A DNA stretch of 64,000 bases from Massilia varians (GCF_027923905.1 NZ_AP026966.1:1861001-1925000); one strand, 5' to 3'; shown: positions 1 to 12,435, counted from the stretch's first letter. Translations and numbers: made by a program. Notes: a model not told the origin generated them from the sequence alone.

Positions 1-37
1 CCGGCGCGACGACGTGCTGGCCTTCTTCCCCGCATGA
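1..37 (+). CDS. 3' end of an upstream gene (partial)
   Basis: Reading from base 2 gives [11 protein letters not shown] followed by TGA at 35-37. The stop overlaps the ATG of the following sensor kinase (ATGA at 34-37), a usual arrangement for translationally coupled genes. Only eleven residues are visible, so no function can be assigned. Its existence rests on the frame and the overlap alone. Confidence 0.45.
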   Translation, partial: RRDDVLAFFPA

Positions 38-3000
38 GCGCGCTGCTTCGACTGTTCGCGGCGGCGCTGCTGCTGGTGCTGGGGGCGGGCGCGCTGGCCG
101 GCCCGCTGCGCCCGACCCTGCGTTTCCAGCACCTGTCGGTGGCCGAGGGCCTGGCCCAGGAGACGGTGCTGGCGGTGGTGCAGGACCGCGACGGCTTCAT
201 GTGGTTCGGCACCCAGCACGGCCTGTCGCGCTTCGACGGCTACCGCGTCATCAACTACCGCACCGTGCCCGGCAAGCCGCGCTCGCTGTCGAACAGCTGG
301 GTGCGCGTGCTGCACCTGGACCGCCACGGCCGCCTGTGGCTGGGCACCGACGGCGGCCTGAACCTGTACGACCCGGTGACCCAGTCCTTCACCCTGTTCG
401 TGCCGGAAGAGACCGCCCGGCGCGGCAATGGCAACCGCCACATCAACGCCATCATCGGCGACGGCCGCGACGGCCTGTGGATCGGCACCAACGACGGACT
501 GCAGTATTTCGACACCACGCTGCGCCGCTTCACCACCTGGCACCACGAGCGCGGCAACGAAGCGAGCCTGAGCGACGACAACGTCAATGCGCTGGCGCTG
601 GACGCAGGCGGGCGCCTGTGGATCGGCACCGGCGGCGGACTCGACAGCCTGGCCACCGGCCCGGGCGCCGGGCGCGCCCGCATCGAGCACCATCCTTCCG
701 ACCTGGGGCCGCGCGGCAATCCGGTGCATGCGCTGATGGTGGACGGCCAGCAGCGCCTGTGGATCGGGCGCCTGGGCGGGCTGGAACGGCGCGTGCTCGA
801 GGGACCGGAGGCGGGCAAGCTGCGCCGCTTCGGCCTCGAGGACGGCATCGGCCCGTGGTGGATCACGACCCTGTACCGCGATGCCGCCAACGAGATCTGG
901 ATCGGCACCCACGACGACGGCCTGCTGCGCTGGCGCGGCCACGAGGACAAATTCGAGAGCCACCGCCACGTGGTCAGCGACCGCCACAGCCTGGGCGACA
1001 ACCAGGTCGCTTCGCTGTACCGCGACCGTCTCGGCACCTTCTGGGTCGGCACCTGGTACGCCGGCGTGTCGCGCGTGGACCTGGGCAGCGGCGGCTTCGC
1101 CCGCATCGTGCGCCGTGGCGACCTGCCCGACACCCTGGCCGACAACAAGGCGCGCGCGCTGCTCGGCGACGGCAACAAGCTCTGGGTCGGCACCGCCACC
1201 GCGCTCAACCACGTCGACCCGGCCACCGGCGAAGCCAGCGTCTACCGCCCCGATCCGCGCAATCCGAACAGCCTGGCCGACCTGCCGGCCAGCGCGCTCG
1301 CGCGCGACGGCGCCGGCCGCGTGTGGATCGGCAGCCGCACCGGCCTGACCTCGTTCGACCCCGTCAGTCGCCGTTTCGAGCGCCTGGCGCTGTCGGGCGA
1401 CGCCGACGCCAACAACGTGCGCGCCCTGTATGCCTCGCCGGACGGCGGCATCTGGGTCGCCACCCGCGGCGGCCTGCACCGGCTCGACCCGGCCACCCGC
1501 AAGACCGAGCACTGGCGCCACGACCCGGGCAAGTCCACCAGCCTGGCCGACGATATCGTGCGGCCGATGCTGCTGGACCGGCGCGGCCGCATGTGGATCG
1601 GCACCTTCGACGGCCTCGACCTGATGGACCGCGCCAGCGGGCGCTTCCGCCACTTCCGCCACGATCCCTACGACGCCGCCAGCCTGAGCCACGACGAGGT
1701 GCACGCGCTGTTCGAGGACAGCCGCGGCGACGTCTGGGTCGGCACCGCGGTGGGCCTGAACCGCATGGTCACCGCGGCCGACGGATCGGTGAGCTTCGTG
1801 CGCTACACCACGCGCGAAGGCCTGCTCGACGACGCGGTCGCGGCGATCCTGGAGGACGGCGACGGCCGCCTGTGGGTCAGCACCACCAGCGGCATTTCCT
1901 GCTTTGATCCTGCCGCCAACCGCTGGCGCAACTACACGGCCGCCGACGGGCTCACCGAGGGCGCCTTCTTCGACTCGTCGGCGGTGCGCGGCCCGGACGG
2001 CATCCTCTACTTCGGCGGCTTCAACGGCATCACGGCCTTCGACCCGCGCGCGATCCGCGACAACCGGGTGGCGCCGCGCCCGGTCATCACCGGCCTGACG
2101 ATCTTCAACCGCCCGGTCGAGCAGGTGCTGCCCGGCGCGCTCAAGGGACCGGTCGAGCATGCCGAGACGGTGACGCTGCCGGCCGGCGCCTCGGTGTTCT
2201 CGCTCGAGTTCTCGGCGCTGCACTTCGCCGCGCCCGAGCGCAACCGCTTCGCCTACCGCCTCGACGGCTTCGACCAGGACTGGGTCTACGAGGATGCCGC
2301 CAGGCGCTTCGCCACCTATACCAACCTGGATCCGGGCACCTACGTGTTCCGGCTGCGCGCGGCCAACAAGGACGGGGTCTGGAGCGAGCAGGTGGCGGCG
2401 CTGGCGATCACCATCGAGCCGCCGCCCTGGGGCACGCCGTGGTTCCGCGCGATCGCCGTGCTGCTGCTGGCGGCCCTCGGCTACCTGGGGGTGCGGATGC
2501 GCATGTCGGGCCTGCAGCGCCAGAAAGAGCAGCTGGCGCGCCAGGTGGGCGCGCGCACCGAGCAGGTCGAGCAGCAGAACCGCATGCTCGAGCGCCAGAC
2601 CGAGGAATTGCGTGACCAGGGGCAACGGGTCCGCCAGCAGTCCAACGAATTGGCGCGCGCCTACCGCGCGCTGCAGGAGAACGAGGAATTCCTGCGCCAG
2701 GCCAAGCAGCGCGCCGAGGATGCGACGCGCCAGAAGTCCGAGTTCCTGGCCAACATGAGCCACGAGATGCGCACCCCGCTGGCGGGCGTGATCGGCATGC
2801 TCGGCTTCGCGCTGCGCGACGCCTCGCTGCGCGCGACCACGCGCGAGCAGATCCAGCGCGGCCAGGGCAATGCCGAGGCGCTGCTGGCGATCATCAACGA
2901 TCTGCTCGACTTCTCCAAGATCGAGGCGGGCAAGCTGAGCATCGAGAACATCGACTTCGACCTGCATGCCGTCATCCGCAACGTGGCCAGTTTGTTCGAG

Positions 3001-4308
3001 GAGCAGGCCGCGGGAAAAAGCATCGGTTTCAAGGTGGCCTTCGAGGACGCGCTGCCGCGCTTCGTGCTGGGCGACCCGACCCGCTTGCGCCAGGTGCTGG
3101 TCAACCTGGTCGGGAATGCCTTCAAGTTCACCCGCTCGGGCACGGTCGACCTGCGGGTCGAGCTGCGTGCGGACGACCAGGTGCGCGGCGAGGGCTGGAA
3201 CATGGTGCGTTTCACGGTGCGCGACACCGGCATCGGCATTCCGGCCGATGCGCTGCCGCGCCTGTTCCAGAAATTCGAACAGGCCGACACCACCACCACG
3301 CGCCGCTACGGCGGCACCGGCCTGGGGCTGGCGATCTGCCGCCAGCTGGTGGCCCTGATGGGCGGTTCGATCGCGGTCAACAGCATCGAAGGCAAGGGCA
3401 GCACCTTCAGCGTGCTAGTGCCGCTGGCCGACGGCGTCGAGCCGCCGCACCTGGAGCAGGCGCCGCGCGCGCCGCATACCCATCGCCTGCGCATCCTGTG
3501 CGCCGAGGATTTCGCGACCAACCAGATCATCGCCCGCACCATGGTCGAGGACATGGGGCACCAGATCGACATTGCCGACAATGGCCTGCTGGCCGTGGCC
3601 GCCTGCGCCCGCACGCGCTACGACCTGGTGCTGATGGACGGACGCATGCCCGAGATGGACGGCGCCACCGCGACCCGCCTGATCCGCGCCGGCGGCACGC
3701 CCGACGCCAGGGTGCTGGACCCGCACCTGATGATCGTGGCCCTGACCGCCAACGCCAGCGGCGAAGACCGGGCGCGCTACCTGGCCTGCGGCATGGACGC
3801 CTTCCTGACCAAGCCGATCGACGAGGACGCGCTGCACCAGCAGATCTCGCGCGCCATCGAACGCCAGCTGGGGCGCGGCATCGCGCTGGCGCCGATGCCC
3901 GCCGCCGAACCTGCTGCGGGCGAGCCGGCGCCGGCCTCGCCGCTGGCCGCGCTGGATGCGATGTTCGGGGTCGCCCCGGCGCCCACCCAGGCCCCATCGC
4001 CCGACGCGGCGGCGCCGGCCAATGCCGGCCGCCGTGCCGACGACCTGGCCGCGCGCCTGCGCGCCGCCTTTGCCGCCGACTTGCCGCGCCGCCGCACCGA
4101 GCTGGCGGCGGCCCTGGACAGCGACGACCTGGAAGCGGCGGGCAGGGTGCTGCACGGCCTGCGCGGCAGCGCCGCCTACCTGGGCGAAACCGCGCTCGGC
4201 CAGTTGTGCGCCGAGCTGGAAGCGGCCGCCGACGCGGGCGACCGCGCGCGCCTGCTGGCCGGGCTGGCGCGCCTGGGCGTGCAGCTGGCCGTCTTCCAGC
4301 CCACGTGA
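34..4308 (+). CDS. Hybrid sensor histidine kinase with periplasmic two-component propeller, receiver and Hpt domains
   Basis: This is a membrane-bound phosphorelay sensor of 1424 residues. A signal-like hydrophobic N-terminus (about 1-22) is followed by about fourteen propeller repeats of the W-(I/V)-G-T-x-x-G-L type up to about residue 660, then a Y_Y_Y-type domain (about 715-790). One membrane segment lies near 803-825, followed by a coiled coil. The kinase core has the H-box SHEMRTPL with phospho-acceptor His910, the N-box NLVGNAFKF and the G-boxes DTGIGIP and GTGLGLAI. A receiver follows with Asp1202 in [11 protein letters not shown], and a C-terminal Hpt domain with His1374 in LHGLRGSA. 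The organisation resembles Bacteroidetes-type hybrid two-component systems that sense polysaccharide breakdown products, but no DNA-binding domain is fused on. The ligand is unknown. It overlaps the preceding gene by ATGA, and a response regulator follows 51 bases downstream, its likely partner. Confidence 0.93.
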   Translation: MSALLRLFAAALLLVLGAGALAGPLRPTLRFQHLSVAEGLAQETVLAVVQDRDGFMWFGTQHGLSRFDGYRVINYRTVPGKPRSLSNSWVRVLHLDRHGRLWLGTDGGLNLYDPVTQSFTLFVPEETARRGNGNRHINAIIGDGRDGLWIGTNDGLQYFDTTLRRFTTWHHERGNEASLSDDNVNALALDAGGRLWIGTGGGLDSLATGPGAGRARIEHHPSDLGPRGNPVHALMVDGQQRLWIGRLGGLERRVLEGPEAGKLRRFGLEDGIGPWWITTLYRDAANEIWIGTHDDGLLRWRGHEDKFESHRHVVSDRHSLGDNQVASLYRDRLGTFWVGTWYAGVSRVDLGSGGFARIVRRGDLPDTLADNKARALLGDGNKLWVGTATALNHVDPATGEASVYRPDPRNPNSLADLPASALARDGAGRVWIGSRTGLTSFDPVSRRFERLALSGDADANNVRALYASPDGGIWVATRGGLHRLDPATRKTEHWRHDPGKSTSLADDIVRPMLLDRRGRMWIGTFDGLDLMDRASGRFRHFRHDPYDAASLSHDEVHALFEDSRGDVWVGTAVGLNRMVTAADGSVSFVRYTTREGLLDDAVAAILEDGDGRLWVSTTSGISCFDPAANRWRNYTAADGLTEGAFFDSSAVRGPDGILYFGGFNGITAFDPRAIRDNRVAPRPVITGLTIFNRPVEQVLPGALKGPVEHAETVTLPAGASVFSLEFSALHFAAPERNRFAYRLDGFDQDWVYEDAARRFATYTNLDPGTYVFRLRAANKDGVWSEQVAALAITIEPPPWGTPWFRAIAVLLLAALGYLGVRMRMSGLQRQKEQLARQVGARTEQVEQQNRMLERQTEELRDQGQRVRQQSNELARAYRALQENEEFLRQAKQRAEDATRQKSEFLANMSHEMRTPLAGVIGMLGFALRDASLRATTREQIQRGQGNAEALLAIINDLLDFSKIEAGKLSIENIDFDLHAVIRNVASLFEEQAAGKSIGFKVAFEDALPRFVLGDPTRLRQVLVNLVGNAFKFTRSGTVDLRVELRADDQVRGEGWNMVRFTVRDTGIGIPADALPRLFQKFEQADTTTTRRYGGTGLGLAICRQLVALMGGSIAVNSIEGKGSTFSVLVPLADGVEPPHLEQAPRAPHTHRLRILCAEDFATNQIIARTMVEDMGHQIDIADNGLLAVAACARTRYDLVLMDGRMPEMDGATATRLIRAGGTPDARVLDPHLMIVALTANASGEDRARYLACGMDAFLTKPIDEDALHQQISRAIERQLGRGIALAPMPAAEPAAGEPAPASPLAALDAMFGVAPAPTQAPSPDAAAPANAGRRADDLAARLRAAFAADLPRRRTELAAALDSDDLEAAGRVLHGLRGSAAYLGETALGQLCAELEAAADAGDRARLLAGLARLGVQLAVFQPT

Positions 4309-4319
4309 ATCACCTTTCA

Positions 4320-4326
4320 CTATAAT
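4320..4326 (+). promoter_or_regulatory. Possible -10 element before the response regulator
   Basis: A consensus TATAAT lies at 4321-4326, between the sensor kinase and the response regulator, 34 bases before the regulator's ATG. No convincing -35 hexamer sits 16-18 bases upstream. The regulator may therefore have a weak promoter of its own in addition to readthrough from the kinase. Confidence 0.35.
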
Positions 4327-4359
4327 GGCGCTCGACAGGGGCCAAGGGGGCAGCGGAAC

Positions 4360-5037
4360 ATGAAAGTGCTGGCGGTGGACGACGACGTGGTATCGCGCAT
4401 GATGCTGATGCATCTGGTGGACAGCTGCGGTCAATACGAGATCGTGGAGGCGGAGGACGGCGAGGACGCCTGGCGGCGCCTGGCCGCCGGCCTGCGCCCC
4501 GGCATCGTGTTCTGCGACCTGCGCATGCCCAGGCTCGACGGCATGGCGCTGCTGGCGCGGGTGCGCGCCGCGCGCCACGATCCTGCGCTGCAGGCGCTGC
4601 CCTTCGTGCTGGTGTCGGCGGCGTCGGACGCCGATACGCTGGCCGAGGCCGGGCGCCTCGGCGCCGACGGCTACATCGTCAAGCCCTTCGCCGCGGGGCA
4701 GGTGCGGACCCAGCTCGCGCGCCTGGCGCCCCTGGACGAGGAAGCGGCCTCGGTGCTGCAGCGCCTCGTCATCACGCCCGAGCGCCTGCTGGCCTATCTC
4801 GGCGGCCTGCAGCGCCAGCTCGAGGAAGCCGGGCCGGCCCTGGCGGCACTGCCCCTGGACCGGGACGCGCGCCTGGAGCGCCTGGCCGAAGGCTGCGCCA
4901 CGCTCGGACTGGCCGGCAGCGCGGCGCGACTGCGCGCCGTGATCGCGGGCGGCGATGCGCAGGCGCTCCAGGCAGCGCTCGCGCAGGCGCTCGGGGCGGT
5001 CGGCCGCCAGCGGCAGCGCGCGCAAGCTATCGTATAA
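4360..5037 (+). CDS. Response regulator with an unassigned C-terminal helical region
   Basis: The protein has 225 residues. Residues 1-120 form a receiver domain: acidic pocket VDDD at 6-9, phospho-acceptor Asp53 in FCDLRMP and conserved Lys108 in VKPF. The remaining 105 residues are rich in Ala, Leu, Arg and Glu and look helical. They show no helix-turn-helix, GGDEF, EAL or HD-GYP motif, so the output is not clear. A degenerate Hpt-like helical bundle or a protein-interaction module is possible. The ATG follows a GGGGGCAGCGGA ribosome-binding region. Its position directly after the hybrid kinase makes it the likely terminal receiver of that phosphorelay. Confidence 0.88.
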   Translation: MKVLAVDDDVVSRMMLMHLVDSCGQYEIVEAEDGEDAWRRLAAGLRPGIVFCDLRMPRLDGMALLARVRAARHDPALQALPFVLVSAASDADTLAEAGRLGADGYIVKPFAAGQVRTQLARLAPLDEEAASVLQRLVITPERLLAYLGGLQRQLEEAGPALAALPLDRDARLERLAEGCATLGLAGSAARLRAVIAGGDAQALQAALAQALGAVGRQRQRAQAIV

Positions 5038-5054
5038 ATACGCTTGCTGGCAAA

Positions 5055-5074
5055 TTACTTTAGATTTAAAGTAA
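5055..5074. promoter_or_regulatory. Perfect 20-bp palindrome, candidate MarR-family operator
   Basis: TTACTTTA-GATT-TAAAGTAA is a perfect inverted repeat (8-bp arms, 4-bp centre), AT-rich in a GC-rich background. It lies 45 bases upstream of the acyl-CoA ligase start. MarR-family dimers bind palindromes of about this size, and a MarR gene is the second gene of the transcription unit. Autoregulation of the ligase-marR pair is therefore the simplest reading. A weak -35/-10 pair (TTGCTG at 5044, TAAAGT at 5067) overlaps it, which would suit repression by promoter occlusion. Confidence 0.6.
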
Positions 5075-5119
5075 GGCGCGATCGCTGCACCATTGCCGGA
5101 ACCTCTACAAGGGCCAGAC

Positions 5120-6757
5120 ATGACCGACGCCTCCGCAGCACTTGCGCCGTCCGGCTACGCCGACGGCTTCGCCCGCGCCAAGCTGCCGCCTCCCGGCGAG
5201 TGGCCTGAATTCCGTTTCGACCTGCCCGAGCTGCGCTACCCGCCGCGCCTGAACAGCGTGGCCGTGCTGTTCGATGCCGCCGCGGCGCGCGGCTGGGACG
5301 CGCGCACGGCCCTGGTCGGCCAGCGCGAGCGTCTCAGCTATGCCCAACTGGGCGCGCGGGTCGACCGCATCGCCCACGTGCTGCGTCGCGACCTGGGGCT
5401 GGCGACCGGCAGCCGCGTGCTGCTGCGCGGCGCCAACTGTCCCATGATGGCGGCCTGCATCCTGGCCGTGATCAAGGCCGGCTGCATCGCGGTGCCGACC
5501 ATGCCGCTGCTGCGCGCCCGCGAACTGGGCGTCATCGCCGGCCGCGCGCGGGTCGACGCGGTGCTGTGCGCGGCCTCGCTGCGCCTCGAGGTCGATGCGA
5601 TGGAGCCGGGCGGCCTGCCTCTGCTGCTGTTCGACGGCGATGCGCCCGATTCGCTGGAGGCGCGCATGGCGGCCCATGACGATCCGTTCGAAGCGCCCGA
5701 CACCGCCGCCGACGACGTCTGCCTGATCAGCTTCACTTCCGGCACCACCGGCGTGCCGAAGGGGACCATGCACTTCCACCGCGACCTGCTGGCGATCTGC
5801 GACTGCTTCCCGCGCCACACCCTGCGCGCGCGGCTGGAGGACGTTTTCATCGGCACGCCGCCGCTGGCCTTCACCTTCGGCCTGGGCGGACTGCTGCTGT
5901 TCCCGCTGCGCGTGGGCGCCAGCGCCGTGCTGCTCGAGCGCTTGAGCCCGGAAAGCCTGCTGGCGGCGATCCGGGAACACCGCGCCACGGTGTGCTTCAC
6001 CGCGCCCACCTACTACCGCCAGATGGCCCAGCTGGCCGGGCGCATGGAAGCGGGCAGCCTGCGCAGCCTGAGCCGCAGCGTGTCGGCCGGCGAGGCGCTG
6101 CCGATCGCCACCCGCGAGGCCTGGAAGCTTGCCACCGGCCTGGACATGATCGACGGGATCGGCGCCACCGAGATGCTGCACATCTTCATTTCCGCCGCCG
6201 GCGCCGATACCAGGCCGGGCGCGACCGGCAAGCCGGTGCCCGGCTACCAGGCCTGCATCCTCGACGAGCAGGGCCGGCCGGTGGGACCGGGCGTGGTCGG
6301 GCGGCTGGCGGTGAAAGGCCCGACCGGCTGCCGCTACCTGGACGATCCGCGCCAGCGCAACTACGTGCAGGACGGCTGGAACATCACCGGCGACGCCTAC
6401 GAGATGGACGCCGACGGCTATTTCTACTACCGCTCGCGGCTGGACGACATGATCATCTCGGCCGGCTACAACATCGCCGGCGCCGAGGTCGAGGAAGCGC
6501 TGCTGCACCACCCGGCGGTGGCCGAATGCGGCGTGGTGGGGCGTCCCGACGAGGAGCGCGGGCAGGTGGTCGAGGCCCACGTGGTGCTCAAGCCGGGCGT
6601 GGCGGCCAGCGGCGAGCTGGCGGCGGCGCTGCAGGAATTCGTCAAGGCCCGGATCGCCCCGTACAAGTATCCGCGCGTGGTGCGGTTTCGCGAACAGCTG
6701 CCGCGCACCGAAACCGGTAAACTGCAACGGTTTAAATTACGCATGGATGCGGCTTAA
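5120..6757 (+). CDS. Benzoate-CoA ligase / 2-aminobenzoate-CoA ligase family acyl-CoA synthetase
   Basis: This is an adenylate-forming enzyme of 545 residues that activates a carboxylic acid to its CoA thioester by way of an acyl-AMP. The phosphate-binding loop TSGTTGVPKGT starts near residue 206. The GIGATEMLH, ITGD and SAGYNIAGAEVEEAL motifs follow in the expected order, and the C-terminal catalytic lysine is Lys534 in RTETGKLQ. The GYNIAG signature and overall length resemble the benzoate/aminobenzoate-CoA ligase branch. The true substrate cannot be read from the sequence, and no ring-cleavage genes are nearby. The start chosen is ATG at 5120. A TTG 27 bases upstream in frame is less likely. 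A MarR regulator gene follows six bases after the stop. Confidence 0.88.
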   Translation: MTDASAALAPSGYADGFARAKLPPPGEWPEFRFDLPELRYPPRLNSVAVLFDAAAARGWDARTALVGQRERLSYAQLGARVDRIAHVLRRDLGLATGSRVLLRGANCPMMAACILAVIKAGCIAVPTMPLLRARELGVIAGRARVDAVLCAASLRLEVDAMEPGGLPLLLFDGDAPDSLEARMAAHDDPFEAPDTAADDVCLISFTSGTTGVPKGTMHFHRDLLAICDCFPRHTLRARLEDVFIGTPPLAFTFGLGGLLLFPLRVGASAVLLERLSPESLLAAIREHRATVCFTAPTYYRQMAQLAGRMEAGSLRSLSRSVSAGEALPIATREAWKLATGLDMIDGIGATEMLHIFISAAGADTRPGATGKPVPGYQACILDEQGRPVGPGVVGRLAVKGPTGCRYLDDPRQRNYVQDGWNITGDAYEMDADGYFYYRSRLDDMIISAGYNIAGAEVEEALLHHPAVAECGVVGRPDEERGQVVEAHVVLKPGVAASGELAAALQEFVKARIAPYKYPRVVRFREQLPRTETGKLQRFKLRMDAA

Positions 6758-6763
6758 GGAACT

Positions 6764-7267
6764 ATGTCCGATCTCGACGACGGGGAAGAGCAGGAACTCG
6801 ACCTGGCAAGCCGGCTGACCCAGGATCACCATCAGTCGCTCAAGCTGTGGCTGCGCATGCTGTCCTGCACGGTGCGCATCGAGAACGAGATCCGCTCGCG
6901 GCTGCGCGCCAGCTTCGGCATCACGCTGCCGCGCTTCGACCTGATGGCCCAGCTCGAGCGCCATCCGGACGGCCTGCGCATGGGGGAACTGTCGCGGCGC
7001 ATGATGGTCACCGGCGGCAACGTCACCGGCATCACCGACCAGCTCGAGCGCGAAGGGCTGGTGCTGCGCGTGCCCGACCCGCACGACCGCCGCGCCTGGG
7101 CGGTGCGCCTGACCCCGGCCGGCCGCGCCGCCTTCGCCGAGATGGCGGCCGTGCATGAGCGCTGGATCGACGAGATGCTGGCCGATATCCCGCAGCAAGA
7201 CAAAACCAGCCTGATCGCGCTGCTGGCATCGATGAAACAGCGCCTCAACACCGGCGACGGGCGCTAG
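6764..7267 (+). CDS. MarR-family transcriptional regulator
   Basis: The protein has 167 residues and the winged helix-turn-helix layout of MarR. The recognition-helix region around GELSRRMMVTGGNVTGITDQLEREGLV is followed by the wing PDPHDRRAWAVRLTPAG, and helical dimerisation segments lie at both ends. The DxRxxxVxLT wing signature is clear. The ATG follows an AAGGA ribosome-binding site just after the acyl-CoA ligase, so the two are almost certainly co-transcribed. MarR proteins next to CoA ligases commonly bind the aromatic acid or its CoA ester as inducer. Here that is an inference from the neighbour and from the palindrome at 5055-5074. Confidence 0.93.
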   Translation: MSDLDDGEEQELDLASRLTQDHHQSLKLWLRMLSCTVRIENEIRSRLRASFGITLPRFDLMAQLERHPDGLRMGELSRRMMVTGGNVTGITDQLEREGLVLRVPDPHDRRAWAVRLTPAGRAAFAEMAAVHERWIDEMLADIPQQDKTSLIALLASMKQRLNTGDGR

Positions 7268-7291
7268 CGGCGAATCCTGTGTGCCACTGTT

Positions 7292-7318
7292 TTGATTTGG
7301 CAAGGCGGCTGGTACAAT
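7292..7318 (+). promoter_or_regulatory. Putative promoter of tRNA-Arg
   Basis: TTGATT (7292-7297) and TACAAT (7313-7318) are separated by 15 bases, slightly short of the ideal. The -10 lies 38 bases before the mature tRNA 5' end, which leaves room for a short 5' leader. The region is otherwise non-coding. Confidence 0.45.
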
Positions 7319-7355
7319 ACAGGACTGCACCTGCGCGCACGCGCGGGAGCGATGT

Positions 7356-7430
7356 GTCGCCATAGTACAATGGATAGTACAAGGTCCTCCTAAGACTTAG
7401 ATGCAGGTTCGATTCCTGCTGGCGACACCA
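7356..7430 (+). tRNA. tRNA-Arg (anticodon CCT)
   Basis: A 75-base cloverleaf can be drawn by eye. The acceptor stem is GTCGCCA paired with TGGCGAC (7420-7426), with discriminator A and an encoded CCA at 7428-7430. The anticodon stem AGGTC/GACTT (one G-U pair) encloses the loop CTCCTAA, so the anticodon is CCU. The T arm contains GGTTCGATTCC. It reads the rare AGG codon. No integrase or attachment-site duplication is seen downstream. Confidence 0.95.
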
Positions 7431-7437
7431 TCCTTTT

Positions 7438-7461
7438 ACGCCCGTCCGGGCGTGGTTTTCT
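7438..7461 (+). terminator. Rho-independent terminator after tRNA-Arg
   Basis: ACGCCC (7438-7443) pairs with GGGCGT (7448-7453) around a GTCC loop and is followed by GGTTTTCT. The hairpin starts eight bases after the tRNA CCA end. The stem is short but GC-rich, and the T run is modest. Confidence 0.6.
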
Positions 7462-7564
7462 CCCAGTTCGGCTATACTTTTTCGCGCGGCCCTTGCCCGG
7501 CCGCGCCTCCTGCTTCCGTGGCCCGGCCCTGGCGGCGTTCCTGCTTCCCAACCGGACCCACACG

Positions 7565-10321
7565 ATGTTCCTCACCGCTTCCTCCCCCGGCCAGCCCGGC
7601 GCCGTCGAAACCCTGATGGCCGGGCACGACTGGCGCACCGCGGCTTGCGGCGAGCCCGGCGGCTGGGAGCCGGCGCTCCAGCATGCGGTACGCCAGATGC
7701 TCGACTCGGCCGTCGCCACCTTCATCGTCTGGGGCAGCGGGGAAACCTTCCTGTACAACGATGCCTACGTGCCGGTGCTGGGCGGGCGCCATCCTGGCGC
7801 GCTGGGCCGGCCGTTTGCCGAGGTGTGGCCGGAATCCTATCCCGAGGTGGCCGGGGCGGTGGCCCAGGCGATGGCGGGGCGCACGGCCAGCTTCACGCAT
7901 GCGCCCTTCGTCGTCACCCGCAACGGCGCCGAGGAGCAGGCCTGGTTCTCGTTCAGCTATTCGCCGCTGCGGCGCCTGGACGGCACGGTGCGCGGCTTCG
8001 TGTGCGCGGTCACCGAGACCACCGACCTCGATGCCATCCAGCGCAGCGAGGCGGCCCTGCGCGACGCCCAGATGCGGCTCGAAGGCGCGCTCGGCGCCGC
8101 CCAGGTCGCGACCTGGAACTGGAACGTGCGCGAGAACCGCCTGTATGCCGACGCCAACCTGGCCCGCCTGTACGGCGTGCCGGAAGCGGACATCGATGGC
8201 GGACCGGTCGAGGCCTACCTGGCGGCGATCCACCCCGACGACGTGGCCCGGGTGCAGGCGCGCATCGCGGACGCGCTGGCGACCGGCGACGCCTTCGACG
8301 ACAGTTACCGCGTGCGCGGCGCGGACGGCCGCTGGCGCCACGTCGAGGCGCGCGGCAAGGTGAGCTTCGGGGACGACGGACAGGCCGAGTGGCTGCCGGG
8401 CGTGGCGCTCGACGTCACGGCCCAGAAAGAGGCCGAAGCCGGCCTGCGGCGCAGCGAGACGCGGTTCCGGCGCCTGGCCGAATCGAACGTGCTCGGCATC
8501 GTGCAATACCGCTTCGACGGCACCCTGACCGCGTCGAACGATGCCTTCCTCGACCTCCTGGGGGTGACGCGCGCCGACTTCGAGCGCACCGGCCTGTCCT
8601 GGCGCGCCCTGACGCCGCCCGAATGGCACGAGGCCGACGAGCGCGGCTGGGCCGAGCTGCGCGCGACCGGCGTGATGGCGCCGTACGAAAAGGAATACCT
8701 GCGCAGCGACGGCAGCCGCGCCGCGGTCTACCTCGGCGCCGCCAACGTCGACGGTAGCCTCGACGAGGGCATCGCCTACATGCTCGACATCTCCGGCATC
8801 CGCAGCGCCGAGCGCGCCCTCAAGGAAAGCGAGGCGCGCTTCCGGGTGATCGCCAATGCCATGCCGCAATCGGTGTGGTCGACCCGTCCGGACGGCTTCC
8901 ACGACTACTACAACGACCAGTGGTACGCGTTCACCGGCACGCCCCACGGTTCGACCGACGGGGCCGGCTGGAATGCCCTGTTCCATGCGGACGACCAGGC
9001 GCTGGCCTGGGAAAGATGGCGCCATTCGCTGGACACCGGCGAACCCTACGAGATCGAATACCGCCTGCGCCACCATACCGGCGGCTACCGCTGGGTGCTG
9101 GGGCGCGCGCTGCCGGTGCGCGGCGAGGATGGCGCCATCGTGCGCTGGATGGGCACCTGCACCGACATTCACGAGCAGAAGCTGACCCAGCAAGCGCTGC
9201 AGGAAGCCGACCGCCGCAAGGACGAGTTCCTGGCCATGCTGGCGCACGAGCTGCGCAACCCGCTGGCGCCGATCGCCACCGCCGCGTCGCTGCTGGCGAT
9301 GGCGGCGCAGGATCCGGCGCGGGTGCGCCAGGTGGGCGCGGTGATCTCGCGCCAGACCGCCCACATGACCGGCCTGATCGACGACCTGATGGACGTCTCG
9401 CGCGTCACGCGCGGCCTGGTCAGCCTGGAGCGCGAAGAGCTGCCGCTGTCGCAGGTGGTCGACGACGCCGTCGAACAGGTGCGTCCGCTGCTCGAGGGCC
9501 GGGCGCACCGGCTCGAGGTGCGCCTGGGCGCCGCCGGCGCGACCGTGAGCGGCGACCGCAAGCGCCTGGTGCAGGTGCTGGCCAACATCCTCGGCAATGC
9601 CGCCCGGTATACGCCGGCCGGCGGCCACATCGTGCTCTCCAGCAGCATCGAGGATGGCTGCGCCGTGCTGGCGGTGCGCGACAACGGCATCGGCATGGCG
9701 CCCGAGCTGGTGGCCAGCGCCTTCGAACTGTTTTACCAGGGCAAGCGCAGCCCGGACCGCTCGCAGGGCGGGCTCGGGATCGGGCTGGCCCTGGTGCGCA
9801 GCCTGGTCGAGCTGCACGGCGGCAGCGTGGCGGCGGCCAGCGAAGGCGAAGGGCGCGGCAGCACCTTCACGCTCAGGCTGCCGTTGCCGGAGCAGGGCGC
9901 CCGCGCGGCAGGGCCGGCGGGCGGCCATGCGCCGCAGCAGGCTCCGGCCGCGCTGCGCGTGCTGGTGGTCGACGACAATACCGATGCGGCGGAACTGGTG
10001 GCGATGTTCCTGGGACTGCTCGGCTACGAAGTCAGCGTCGAGTTTGGTGCGGCGGCGGCGCTCGAGCGCGCGCGCCAGCTGATGCCGCACGTCTGCCTGC
10101 TCGACATCGGCCTGCCCGGCATGGACGGCAAGGAACTGGCGCGCCGCCTGCGCCGGCTGCCCGGCCTCGAGCAGGTCAGGCTGGCGGCCATGACCGGCTA
10201 CGGCCAGCCGCACGACCGCCGCGAAACCGAAGCGGCGGGCTTCGACGTCCACTTCGTCAAGCCGGTCGAGACCGAGGCGCTGGCGGCCTGGCTGGCCGAG
10301 GTGGAAACGCCCCACGCCTGA
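7565..10321 (+). CDS. Multi-PAS hybrid histidine kinase with C-terminal receiver
   Basis: The protein has 918 residues and no obvious membrane segment, so it is probably a cytoplasmic sensor. An N-terminal PAS-like domain contains [16 protein letters not shown], a pattern common in this kinase class. Three further PAS/PAC modules run to about residue 540. The HisKA H-box is [13 protein letters not shown] with His561. HATPase motifs follow ([27 protein letters not shown]). A receiver domain (about 800-918) carries Asp847 in [11 protein letters not shown] and a lysine in HFVKPVE. The ATG at 7565 is preferred over an upstream in-frame TTG because the conserved PAS region begins soon after it. 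No partner regulator is adjacent. The signal is unknown. Confidence 0.9.
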   Translation: MFLTASSPGQPGAVETLMAGHDWRTAACGEPGGWEPALQHAVRQMLDSAVATFIVWGSGETFLYNDAYVPVLGGRHPGALGRPFAEVWPESYPEVAGAVAQAMAGRTASFTHAPFVVTRNGAEEQAWFSFSYSPLRRLDGTVRGFVCAVTETTDLDAIQRSEAALRDAQMRLEGALGAAQVATWNWNVRENRLYADANLARLYGVPEADIDGGPVEAYLAAIHPDDVARVQARIADALATGDAFDDSYRVRGADGRWRHVEARGKVSFGDDGQAEWLPGVALDVTAQKEAEAGLRRSETRFRRLAESNVLGIVQYRFDGTLTASNDAFLDLLGVTRADFERTGLSWRALTPPEWHEADERGWAELRATGVMAPYEKEYLRSDGSRAAVYLGAANVDGSLDEGIAYMLDISGIRSAERALKESEARFRVIANAMPQSVWSTRPDGFHDYYNDQWYAFTGTPHGSTDGAGWNALFHADDQALAWERWRHSLDTGEPYEIEYRLRHHTGGYRWVLGRALPVRGEDGAIVRWMGTCTDIHEQKLTQQALQEADRRKDEFLAMLAHELRNPLAPIATAASLLAMAAQDPARVRQVGAVISRQTAHMTGLIDDLMDVSRVTRGLVSLEREELPLSQVVDDAVEQVRPLLEGRAHRLEVRLGAAGATVSGDRKRLVQVLANILGNAARYTPAGGHIVLSSSIEDGCAVLAVRDNGIGMAPELVASAFELFYQGKRSPDRSQGGLGIGLALVRSLVELHGGSVAAASEGEGRGSTFTLRLPLPEQGARAAGPAGGHAPQQAPAALRVLVVDDNTDAAELVAMFLGLLGYEVSVEFGAAAALERARQLMPHVCLLDIGLPGMDGKELARRLRRLPGLEQVRLAAMTGYGQPHDRRETEAAGFDVHFVKPVETEALAAWLAEVETPHA

Positions 10322-10372
10322 GATGCGGCGGCCGCCGCGGCGGCAGGCCGCCGAAACCCCGGCGCCAGTCGG

Positions 10373-10378
10373 TACAAT
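10373..10378 (+). promoter_or_regulatory. Possible -10 element before uup
   Basis: TACAAT at 10373-10378 lies 60 bases before the uup ATG, in the only non-coding stretch between it and the preceding kinase. No good -35 is visible. A GC-rich palindromic stretch at about 10325-10352 just upstream could be a weak terminator for the kinase gene, but it lacks a T run. Confidence 0.3.
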
Positions 10379-10437
10379 GGCGTCTTCTTTCAACATTTTG
10401 CGCCCGCCGCCTTGCGTGTCGGGCAGGTTCACGGATC

Positions 10438-12399
<1,962 letters not shown>

Positions 12400-12435
12400 C
12401 GAACCGGGCAGGCCAGGCGCCTGCATTACAAGGAT

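Noticed and set aside
6711..6745. Possible second MarR site near the marR start (GGTAAAC...GGTTTAAATTAC)
   Set aside because: The arms are imperfect, the spacing differs from the palindrome at 5055, and the stretch lies within the conserved catalytic-lysine coding region of the ligase, which explains the sequence.
7356..7564. Integration site of a mobile element at tRNA-Arg
   Set aside because: No integrase, no repeated tRNA 3' end and no change in base composition follow the tRNA; the next genes look like ordinary chromosomal genes.
7472..10432. Very long open frame on the minus strand opposite the PAS kinase, and similar long frames opposite other genes (for example 23694-25898, 29948-33241)
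   Set aside because: These are typical of GC-rich DNA, where the frame opposite a real gene rarely meets stops. The predicted proteins are rich in Arg, Ala, His and Gln without motifs, while the plus-strand proteins carry full conserved domains.
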